A stretch of 64,000 nucleotides of DNA from Bacillota bacterium (GTDB lineage: Bacteria > Bacillota > Clostridia > Oscillospirales > Acutalibacteraceae), in NCBI GenBank assembly GCA_023416955.1, contig JAEZGM010000034.1, forward strand, positions 1 through 64,000, given 5' to 3'. Positions 34,091 to 41,115 of this stretch are shown here, in pieces. The notes under the pieces are model-generated. The model was given only the letters and a program-made list of their open reading frames with translations. It was not told the origin of the DNA and did not search any database. Both the position numbers and the translations under genes were made by a program. How positions within the stretch are numbered: the first letter of the stretch is position 1; the number at the start of each line of letters is the position of its first letter.

Positions 34091-34699
34091 TTAATAGTCT
34101 TGAACATCAAATTCTTTATCTTTATAGTAATATTTTCTGTCTTCCTCCGTAATTACCTTAATGACTTTACAGGGATTCCCCACAGCCACAACATTGTCGG
34201 GAATATCTTTTGTTACAACACTCCCTGAACCGATCACCACGTTATTGCCAATATGCACACCAGGATTTATGACAACATTTCCGCCCAGCCAAACATTATC
34301 TCCAATTATCACCTCGATTCCGTATTCGTAGCCGGAATTTCTTGATTCAGGATGGATTGGATGGCCAGCAGTGTAAATTGATACATTGGGAGCAATCTGG
34401 ACATTTGACCCTATAATTACCTTACCTACATCCAAAATAGTTAAATTGTAATTGGCGAAAAAGTTTTCGCCCACTTCAATATTTTTACCATAATCACAAT
34501 GAAACGGTGCTTCAACACAGACGTTCTCTCCCGTTTTCCCGAGTATATTCTTTAATAAGGCATCTATCTTTTCAGTTTCATCCGGTCGGAGTAAATTGTA
34601 GTCGTGTATTTTTATCTTATTGTTTCTCCTTTCTTCACTCAATCCGTCCAACCACGCTTTATAGGGAAGACCGGCCAGCATTCTTTCTTTCTGATTCAT
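34091..34699 (-). CDS. Sugar O-acetyltransferase (maltose/galactoside type, LbH fold)
   Basis: 202 residues; ATG 34699 (MNQKERMLAG) is favoured by GAGG upstream. An N-terminal Maltose-acetyltransferase helix region (KERMLAGLPYKAWLDGL) is followed by hexapeptide repeats forming a left-handed beta-helix. The catalytic His lies in SIYTAGHPIHPESR, and the C-terminal VGNPCKVIK is the usual acetyl-CoA side motif. It would transfer acetyl from acetyl-CoA to sugars. Monocistronic or coupled to a very small upstream ORF. Confidence 0.88.
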   Translation of the reverse strand: MNQKERMLAGLPYKAWLDGLSEERRNNKIKIHDYNLLRPDETEKIDALLKNILGKTGENVCVEAPFHCDYGKNIEVGENFFANYNLTILDVGKVIIGSNVQIAPNVSIYTAGHPIHPESRNSGYEYGIEVIIGDNVWLGGNVVINPGVHIGNNVVIGSGSVVTKDIPDNVVAVGNPCKVIKVITEEDRKYYYKDKEFDVQDY

Positions 34700-34713
34700 C
34701 TTCTGTACCTCTT

Positions 34714-34824
34714 TCATATATTTTGAGATTCTGAATTTGGTTCTCTGTATTTAATTACTGTCAAAGCAAAAACGAAGACACCCAAAATTGAGGCGGAAGC
34801 CAAACCAAAGGCAGAATTCACCAT
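34714..34824 (-). CDS. 36-residue hydrophobic peptide or gene tail
   Basis: ATG 34824 to TGA 34714, encoding MVNSAFGLASASILGVFVFA followed by a basic, polar tail. It ends 15 bp before the acetyltransferase start and might be a coupled leader peptide, or the last helix of a lost transporter gene. No clear ribosome binding site. Confidence 0.3.
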   Translation of the reverse strand: MVNSAFGLASASILGVFVFALTVIKYREPNSESQNI

Positions 34825-34913
34825 TAGTATTATGCCATAATGCTTTGCCATTTAGCAAGCAGGATAAGTGTATTGGCACTTGCCCCCCTGTTGAAGGTCG
34901 CACGCCCCAAACG

Positions 34914-34942
34914 ACAAAAACAGACTGACGATATGTCAGCCT
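34914..34942 (-). terminator. Terminator downstream of the flavodoxin-like pair
   Basis: AGACTGAC/GTCAGCCT arms (34922-34929 and 34935-34942) followed on the minus strand by GTTTTTGTC. It is about 150 bp after the stop at 35094. Confidence 0.45.
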
Positions 34943-35093
34943 GCCTTTCTTTGTAATGCGGCGTCAATGTGTTCAAATATAGATATTGAATTTTCCCATG
35001 CTTTTCTGGCATAATGCAACCAAGAGGACCAATATTTTATTTGTAGTGAACCGCTAAACTTTTGATTTAATTAGAATCTGCCATCCTGTCCGA

Positions 35094-35771
35094 TCATTTA
35101 CTTTTTAGATACGGCCGGCGGTAAAGATCTGCCTTTTTAAGCCCATTACTCTTCACTTGCTGCTTCCACCCCATGCTGCCCATAAAAAGATAGAGTCTGC
35201 GCGGAAAGCTCGGCTTAATCAAAACATTTGGAAGTATCTGCGAAGTTTCGCCGCAAATATCATCGGCTATTGTCCGAATGGCTGCATCCAGTTTTTCATA
35301 AATTTTTTTCACCGGGCCAATCCCTTCGGCCGAGGAAATCATTGGGCCACCGCCGATCAGCACACCAAAACGGAACTGCGCACCGATATGACGGCTGAAA
35401 CAGCCAATCACACGGATGGCCTCCATATTTATCTCAGGCTCGGGGAATCCGCAGTTTACAATAGCGTAAACCTTTGCAGACTTTTTTTGCCCGCCATGCT
35501 CCCGGTAATACTTTTCATAATTCTCAAGAAAGCGCATTAAAACCCCCGGCAGACAGAAAAAATAAAGCGGAAACGAAAAGACAATAGCGTCGGCATCAAG
35601 TAATGCCGCATAATCCGCTTCCGGTCCGCTTTTCAGACTTTTTCGAACATTGATAAATTGTTTTTCATATTCGCCATCTTTCAATATCGCTTCCACATGC
35701 GTGAGGAACCCCGACGAGGCGGTTTTTTCTTCCGGCCTGGGGCTGCCGCTGATCAGTATAACTTTTTTCAA
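35094..35771 (-). CDS. Flavodoxin-like NAD(P)H oxidoreductase
   Basis: 225 residues from ATG 35771. It starts with KKVILISGSPRPEEKTASSG, the FMN-phosphate loop of flavodoxin-like NADPH-dependent reductases, followed by DADAIVFSFPLYFFCLPGVL. Its role is reduction of quinones or nitro compounds; the substrate is unknown. The start overlaps the stop of the preceding gene by 4 bp, so both are co-transcribed. Confidence 0.8.
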   Translation of the reverse strand: MKKVILISGSPRPEEKTASSGFLTHVEAILKDGEYEKQFINVRKSLKSGPEADYAALLDADAIVFSFPLYFFCLPGVLMRFLENYEKYYREHGGQKKSAKVYAIVNCGFPEPEINMEAIRVIGCFSRHIGAQFRFGVLIGGGPMISSAEGIGPVKKIYEKLDAAIRTIADDICGETSQILPNVLIKPSFPRRLYLFMGSMGWKQQVKSNGLKKADLYRRPYLKSK

Positions 35772-36349
35772 AGTGCCAGTGCCTCCCTTCCCTTTCGGAT
35801 GCCATCGGCTATATCCAACACATTGAACAGGCTTCGGATTTTTTCCGTATCGGCCTTATCCTGATAGATCTCGACACCGATACCGTACCGGTGCTTTGCC
35901 GTGATATCCCGAAAGAGCTGTGCCTCTTCCGGGTCAAGCCCTTCACCATAACCTATGATGAACAGTGCGGGGTACTTCTCATATCGCGGCGGGTGCATCG
36001 TGGAGCCGTCCGGCCTACGGTAAAAGAAAGGAAGCATGTTAGGCAGCGTGCGGTCTAACGCGTTCTTGATATTTGCGCTGAACTGACCGAAGATAACCGG
36101 ACTGAGAAAAACGACCGCGTCACTGTTCATGTAGCTCCGGTCAAGCTCCTGCATTTCGTCCTTTATCATGCATTCGCCCGGTTGTTTGATCCAGCAGCCG
36201 AAGCAGCCGATACAAGGATGAAGCTCTGGGCCCAGTTCCCAGGTTTGCGTCTCGAACCCTCTGTCCGCAAACAGCTCTGTGATAAGGCCGTTAAGCGTCT
36301 CATACAAGCCGGTCTTATAGTCTCCATCTGTTAGAATCAATGCGTTCAT
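35768..36349 (-). CDS. Flavodoxin family protein (iron-sulfur flavoprotein-like)
   Basis: 193 residues from ATG 36349 with AAAGGAG upstream; a longer frame to 36421 runs into the operator region. It has a flavodoxin-like fold with a cysteine segment CIGCFGCWIKQPGEC (residues ~48-62), resembling the NADPH-dependent FMN reductase / iron-sulfur flavoprotein group, and FLSPVIFGQFSANIKNALDR for FMN binding. It is divergent from the TetR gene at 36458, which probably regulates it. Confidence 0.8.
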   Translation of the reverse strand: MNALILTDGDYKTGLYETLNGLITELFADRGFETQTWELGPELHPCIGCFGCWIKQPGECMIKDEMQELDRSYMNSDAVVFLSPVIFGQFSANIKNALDRTLPNMLPFFYRRPDGSTMHPPRYEKYPALFIIGYGEGLDPEEAQLFRDITAKHRYGIGVEIYQDKADTEKIRSLFNVLDIADGIRKGREALAL

Positions 36350-36366
36350 ATCAATCACTCCTTTAA

Positions 36367-36421
36367 ATGTTACCAATGTCAACATCGTGATAATAGCACA
36401 ATAAGTTGCCATTGTCAACAT
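36367..36421. promoter_or_regulatory. Two tandem operator-like repeats between divergent genes
   Basis: ATGTTACCAATGTCAACAT (36367-36385) and AGTTGCCATTGTCAACAT (36404-36421) are direct repeats, each partly palindromic (GTTG...CAAC). They fill the 108-bp divergent promoter region and are the likely sites of the adjacent TetR protein. Confidence 0.55.
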
Positions 36422-36457
36422 TGATGTGGTATACTATTTCACAGGAGGGTGAGTTTA

Positions 36458-37090
36458 TTGAACGAAGGAAACTATCATCATGAAAATCTAAGGGAAGAAC
36501 TGATTGAAAACGGCCTGAAAATATTGGATGCCGATGGTTATGACGGTTTTTCGCTGCGCAAAGTTGCTAAGGCCTGTGGGGTGAGCCATACAGCACCCTA
36601 CCGGCATTTCAAAGATAAGGATGATCTGATCGCAGCTATAGCCGCCAAGGTGCTCCATCAGTTCAACGAAAGTCTCAGGGTTGCCATTGCGCAGTACCCG
36701 GGCGACATACGCGGGCAGGTGAATGAGATGGGTTGTGCCTACGTCCAGTTTTTTGTGGAGAACCCCGCGTACCTGCGCCTGGTGTTTTTAAGCGATATTG
36801 GTAAGCAAGTCAATGAAAAGCTCGTGAACAACGGCGTGATACTGGAAAATCCGGAGAATACCTTTTACGAAGTCATTAATCGTTACGCGGATGAAGGCAG
36901 AGCCGCAGAACCCACGGATGCGATGGAAAGAAAAGCGCTTGCTCTGGGCGCCTGGGGGTTAGTGCATGGCATCACAGTTCTGCTGGTAAAGGGGGATTTT
37001 TCCTATGATGGAGATCCCATGGAGCTTGTCCGGAAAATTATATGGAAACATGTAGGGCTTGGCCGAAAGCCCTCGGTAAACGATGTTTAA
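36458..37090 (+). CDS. TetR-family regulator (divergent)
   Basis: 210 residues. TTG 36458 is chosen because AGGAGG lies nine bases upstream; an in-frame GTG at 36449 is too close. The N-terminal HTH reads ENGLKILDADGYDGFSLRKV, then GVSHTAPYRHFKDKDDLIAA. The C-terminal domain has WG and HG residues typical of the TetR_C_33-like group. It controls, by position, the flavodoxin-like pair on the opposite strand. Confidence 0.87.
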   Translation: MNEGNYHHENLREELIENGLKILDADGYDGFSLRKVAKACGVSHTAPYRHFKDKDDLIAAIAAKVLHQFNESLRVAIAQYPGDIRGQVNEMGCAYVQFFVENPAYLRLVFLSDIGKQVNEKLVNNGVILENPENTFYEVINRYADEGRAAEPTDAMERKALALGAWGLVHGITVLLVKGDFSYDGDPMELVRKIIWKHVGLGRKPSVNDV

Positions 37091-37178
37091 GTCGCAGCAA
37101 TTCGAAGCCGCGAAAATACTGGACTGAGCGGCTTCAGAATTGCTTTAATCAGCGGTTACCTAGAGCGTGTATACAAAA
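37091..37178 (+). repeat. Hairpin repeat family 3, uninterrupted copy, with family-1-like end
   Basis: GCAATTC-GAAGCCGC (37097-37111) and GCGGCTTC-A-GAATTGC (37128-37143) form a 15-bp stem with one bulge around a loop with AATACTGGACTGA. It continues TTTAATCAGCGGTTAC and then TAGAGCGTGTATACAAA, which is like the end of family 1. The same sequence occurs in reverse at 49536-49705, interrupted by a family-2 element. Confidence 0.65.
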
Positions 37179-37206
37179 TCGTGGTCCTTACATTTGTAAA
37201 AAGTCC

Positions 37207-37247
37207 AATCCATGTGCTGAATTTTATGTTGGCACATGGATTTTTTT
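37207..37247 (+). terminator. Rho-independent terminator after the TetR gene
   Basis: AATCCATGTGC and GCACATGGATT form an 11-bp stem (37207-37217, 37232-37242) followed by TTTTTTT. Confidence 0.75.
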
Positions 37248-37317
37248 GTTTTATAATTAATATAAGCAAGTGAAATTCCTGAACACGATCAAAAATGAAA
37301 GAAAACCGGGTACTAAT

Positions 37318-38085
37318 ATGGACAAGCAACTGTTTCACCAGACCTGTGAAAAAATAGTGAATACGGGGTCAAAGGTCAACGGGATCGGTACCCTTGGAGA
37401 AAAGACCCTTCATGCAGTACTGAAGAATTATTTTGATCCTGCTGAGGATCATCATGAAATAAGAGTCGGCAGCTTTATTGCAGATATTGCGGGAGACACG
37501 GGCATCATTGAAATACAAACCCGCCAATTCAATAGATTAAGAAATAAGCTTGATTCCTTCCTTCCGTTAACGGACGTAACTGTTGTATATCCGATTGCTT
37601 CCACAAAATGGCTTGTCTGGCTGGATGAAGAAACCGGTGAAACGACCAAAAGGCGAAAATCCCCCAAAAAGGGAAAAGCCTGCGATATCCTTACTGAGCT
37701 GTATAAAATCAAAGCTTATCTGAAAAATCCGCGGTTAAAGTTCTGTATCGTACTGCTCGATATTGTGGAATATCGGCTGTTAAACGGCTGGAGCGAGGAT
37801 AAAAAGAAAGGCTCTGTGCGATACGACCGCATCCCAAGCGATATTGTCGATGAAATTTACATCAATAGCCCAAACGATTACGAAAAGCTGATACCTGAGA
37901 AGCTTGAAAAGCAATTCACCTCAAGAGAATTTATGAAGTCGTCCGGTCTATCCCTGTCAGCCTCACAAACCGCGCTCAATGTGCTGAATTCAGTAGGAAC
38001 CGTTACCCGAATCGGCAAAAGGGGAAACCGGTATATCTATGAAAGAGCGCCGGTTCCCGACGACAGCAGAGCTGAAAACTCCTGA
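37318..38085 (+). CDS. PD-(D/E)XK-like nuclease domain with C-terminal winged helix (unnamed family)
   Basis: 255 residues from ATG 37318. Residues ~24-75 have the layout of a restriction-endonuclease-like fold: GEKTLHAVLKNYF, then VGSFIADIAGDTGIIEIQTR, with the acid in FIADI and the strand EIQTR giving a D...E-X-Q version of the active site. The last ~55 residues (FTSREFMKSSGLSLSASQTA, LNVLNSVGTVTRIGKRGNRY) look like a winged helix. No named family was recognised. It lies 64 bp before the nuclease-helicase gene on the same strand, so the two may form a DNA-processing pair. The nuclease assignment is inference from motifs. Confidence 0.55.
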   Translation: MDKQLFHQTCEKIVNTGSKVNGIGTLGEKTLHAVLKNYFDPAEDHHEIRVGSFIADIAGDTGIIEIQTRQFNRLRNKLDSFLPLTDVTVVYPIASTKWLVWLDEETGETTKRRKSPKKGKACDILTELYKIKAYLKNPRLKFCIVLLDIVEYRLLNGWSEDKKKGSVRYDRIPSDIVDEIYINSPNDYEKLIPEKLEKQFTSREFMKSSGLSLSASQTALNVLNSVGTVTRIGKRGNRYIYERAPVPDDSRAENS

Positions 38086-38149
38086 ATTGATTGCTTGCAA
38101 AAATTATACAATGGAAATAAACCCGAATAAATAATAAGTTGGATAAAAG

Positions 38150-40522
38150 ATGGAGAACAAAGTGAAGCTGCCCGTTCGGCAGTTGGTTGAATTTATTTTA
38201 CGCTCCGGCGACATAGACAGCAGGTATGTGGAAAAAGACAGAATGTACGAAGGAGCGAAGGCACACCGCCTGATTCAGAAAGAGAACACCAAGCATTATG
38301 AGGACTATCAAAGCGAGGTCACACTGTCGGCGGTAATAGAGCACGCGGATATCAGCTACACACTGGAAGGACGCGCGGACGGGATATTCCGGGAGCAGGA
38401 CAAAATATTCATCGATGAAATTAAAACGACGGTTCAGCCGATTGATTCCATTCATGAGGACTTCAATGATGCGCATTGGGCACAGGCCAAATGCTACGCA
38501 TATATTTACGCTCTTCAGAACAATCTGGCCGCAATCTCCGTTCAGCTGACTTATTATAATCTGGATACGCAGGAAATGAAACGTTTCTCGAAATCCTATG
38601 AATTCAGCGAGCTGCGTGATTTTTTGACGGATCTGATTCAAAAATACAGCCAGTGGGCACGGTTTGCGCTGGACTGGCAAGCGCAGCGCGATGAAAGCAT
38701 TCGGAAGCTGGAATTTCCGTTTCCCGCATACCGCAGCGGGCAAAGAAGGCTTGCGGTTGGCACTTACAGAACGATAAGCCGGGGCGGGAAGCTCTTTGTT
38801 CAGGCTCCGACCGGAATCGGCAAGACGATCTCCACCCTCTTCCCCACTGTCAAATCCATGGGTGAAGGCAAGACCTCAAAAATTTTTTATCTGACCGCCA
38901 AAACGATTACAAGACAAGTTGCGGAAGAAGCGTTGGAGAAAATGGTTTCCGGCGGTTTAAGGTTGAAAATCCTGACGCTGACGGCAAAAGAAAAAATTTG
39001 CTTCTGCGAAAAGCCGATCTGCAATCCGGAGTATTGTGAATACGCAAAGGGACATTACGACCGAATCAATGACGCCATCCTCGAAGCGCTGAAAAGCTGC
39101 GATACCTTTACAAGGGGAAGCATTGAGGAACTGGCCGAAAAAAACAAGGTCTGTCCGTTTGAGCTGGCGCTCGATATTTCGCTTTGGGTCGACTGTGTGA
39201 TCTGTGATTACAATTATGTTTTTGACCCCCGGGCGTACTTGCGCCGCTTTTTTGCGGAAACCAGCGGCGACTATGTTTTTCTGATTGACGAATCCCACAA
39301 TCTTGTTGACCGGTCAAGAGAGATGTTTTCATCAGAGCTTTTGAAATCCCAGTTTTACAAAGTTAAAAAGGATTATAAAGGCAGGAATAAGGCACTTGAC
39401 AAAGTGCTTAATAAAATCAACAAATTCATGCTGGAATTGCGGAAGAGCTGTGGCGAGCAGGGGCATCTTGTCAGTTCCGACATGCCGAAAGAATTTCTGA
39501 ATCTTCTCACAAAATATATCTCCGTCTGCGAGTCCATGCTGAAAGAACATCGCGAGCTGGGCGAGGACAATGATTTTCTTCAGTTGTATTTTTCAGTCCT
39601 CAACTTTATCTTAATTTCGGACTTTTACGACAAACGGTATGTAACACTGACGGATACCTACCAAAATGATGTTGCGGTGAAACTGTTCTGCATCGACCCT
39701 TCCTATCTGCTCAGTGAAGCGCTGAAGCGCGGAGGCTCCGCCGTGCTGTTTTCGGCGACGCTGACCCCCTTGGAGTACTTCCGGGAAATTCTTGGCGGAG
39801 CAGACGATGACTGGATGCTGACGCTTGACTCTCCTTTTGACAGCCGCAATCTGTGCCTGATGGTCGCGGACAATGTATCGACAAAGTACAAGGACAGGGA
39901 CAAAAGCTGCGACAAAATCTCCGAATTAATTCATACGGTTGTCACCGGAAAAACCGGGAACTATATTGTTTATTTTCCGTCCTATCAATACATGCACAAG
40001 GTGTTTCAAACATTTCAGACCCTTCACCCGGAAATTAACGCCGTGGAGCAGCAGCCCGCTATGACGGAAGAAATGCGGGAGGATTTTATTGCTTCTTTTC
40101 AGGAAGATCCGCAGCAAGCCCTTGTCGCTTTCTGCGTCCTCGGCGGAATATTTTCTGAAGGTATTGACCTGAAAGGCAGCCGGCTGATCGGGACGGTAAT
40201 CGTCAGCGTCGGCTTACCGCAATTGAGCGTACAGCAGGACTTAATCAAAGACTACTTTCATGAAAAAAACGGTATGGGCTACGAATACGCCTATATGTAC
40301 CCCGGAATGAATAAGGTTCTGCAGGCTGCCGGCAGGGTGATTCGCTCCGAAAATGACAAAGGGGTCGTCCTTTTAATTGATGAACGGTTCGGCCATACCG
40401 ACTATAAAAATATCTTCCCGAAACACTGGAGCCACTGCATACCCGTGCGGGACAGCAAAAAAATTGAAAGTATTTTAAATGATTTTTGGAATGAAGCGGA
40501 TTACCATCCGTATGAACATTGA
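38150..40522 (+). CDS. RecB/Cas4-like nuclease fused to DinG/XPD-type Fe-S DNA helicase
   Basis: 790 residues, ATG 38150. The N-terminal ~160 residues carry RecB-nuclease motifs: GAKAH (His39), GRADGIF (Asp77), FIDEIKTT (Glu90, Lys92) and the Q-x-x-x-Y element in HWAQAKCYAY. The helicase part has Walker A APTGIGKT (Lys225), cysteines 284, 286, 291, 296 and 335 that can hold a 4Fe-4S cluster, the DESH box at ~380, SATLTPLEYFREI, and motif VI QAAGRVIRS. XPD/DinG helicases unwind DNA 5'-3' using ATP. The fused nuclease suggests processing of branched or damaged DNA. It probably forms an operon with the preceding gene. A defence role is possible but not shown. Confidence 0.85.
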   Translation: MENKVKLPVRQLVEFILRSGDIDSRYVEKDRMYEGAKAHRLIQKENTKHYEDYQSEVTLSAVIEHADISYTLEGRADGIFREQDKIFIDEIKTTVQPIDSIHEDFNDAHWAQAKCYAYIYALQNNLAAISVQLTYYNLDTQEMKRFSKSYEFSELRDFLTDLIQKYSQWARFALDWQAQRDESIRKLEFPFPAYRSGQRRLAVGTYRTISRGGKLFVQAPTGIGKTISTLFPTVKSMGEGKTSKIFYLTAKTITRQVAEEALEKMVSGGLRLKILTLTAKEKICFCEKPICNPEYCEYAKGHYDRINDAILEALKSCDTFTRGSIEELAEKNKVCPFELALDISLWVDCVICDYNYVFDPRAYLRRFFAETSGDYVFLIDESHNLVDRSREMFSSELLKSQFYKVKKDYKGRNKALDKVLNKINKFMLELRKSCGEQGHLVSSDMPKEFLNLLTKYISVCESMLKEHRELGEDNDFLQLYFSVLNFILISDFYDKRYVTLTDTYQNDVAVKLFCIDPSYLLSEALKRGGSAVLFSATLTPLEYFREILGGADDDWMLTLDSPFDSRNLCLMVADNVSTKYKDRDKSCDKISELIHTVVTGKTGNYIVYFPSYQYMHKVFQTFQTLHPEINAVEQQPAMTEEMREDFIASFQEDPQQALVAFCVLGGIFSEGIDLKGSRLIGTVIVSVGLPQLSVQQDLIKDYFHEKNGMGYEYAYMYPGMNKVLQAAGRVIRSENDKGVVLLIDERFGHTDYKNIFPKHWSHCIPVRDSKKIESILNDFWNEADYHPYEH

Positions 40523-40704
40523 CGGTAAGGCCCAAGCTCCTATGTCTGCACTGGGAATCAACCCGCAATAAGCAGCTCCGCTAGTAAAAGCCATGTAAAA
40601 AAATGTGCTCTGATCCGGCTTAAAAACCGTTTCAGGGCACATTCTTATCTTCAATTTGCGGCATTTCAATCAGTAAGACGGATTTCTATATCTGTTTTAT
40701 GGAT

Positions 40705-40959
40705 TTACTTTCCGGATTCGATTCTCCCGGCTACTTCCTCCGGCGTTAATCCGTCGGCATTAATAACAGGCGCATCGGTTTGCGTGTCGTTGACACCAAG
40801 AAAATTAGAATTTTGCCCGGTCACAACAATGGCATCAAATCCCTGCAAATTTGCGGAGGACTGTTCATTGAAATCGATGCATTCCACATTATAGCCTTTG
40901 CCGGATAAATAATTTTTTACCGGGCTAAGATCCTGTTCAACTGCGATTTTGCCTTTCAT
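40705..40959 (-). CDS. YkuS family (UPF0180) protein
   Basis: 84 residues, ATG 40959 with GAGGTGA upstream. It has the family pattern IAVEQDLSPVKNYLSGKGYN...AIVVTGQNSNFLGV...APVINADGLTPEEV. Function of the family is unknown. Monocistronic. The flanking spaces (40523-40704 and 40960-41028) hold no gene. Confidence 0.8.
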   Translation of the reverse strand: MKGKIAVEQDLSPVKNYLSGKGYNVECIDFNEQSSANLQGFDAIVVTGQNSNFLGVNDTQTDAPVINADGLTPEEVAGRIESGK

Positions 40960-41028
40960 AATATCACCTCATTCTATTATTTACCCGTAACCCGAATCTA
41001 TCCACAGAACGGGAAAATCGCGGTGATA

Positions 41029-41095
41029 TAGTCAGCTAACTTGAAAACAGAACCCATCTCCATTTTCCTGGATGTTTTCTAAAGCGAACTGACTA
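41029..41095. repeat. MITE-like repeat family 2 copy
   Basis: 67 bp, starting TAGTCAGCTAACTTGAAAAC and ending AAAGCGAACTGACTA, flanked by TA at 41027-41028 and 41096-41097. Inverted ends of about 24 bp with a few mismatches. It lies just after the ABC-exporter operon's last gene. Confidence 0.78.
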
Positions 41096-41115
41096 TAAGA
41101 GAAGGGCACTGCCGT

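Noticed and set aside
38150..40522. Calling the nuclease-helicase a CRISPR-associated protein (Cas4/Csf4-like)
   Set aside because: The motifs are Cas4/RecB-like and DinG-like, but there are no other cas genes or repeats nearby, so a repair or general DNA-processing role is equally likely.
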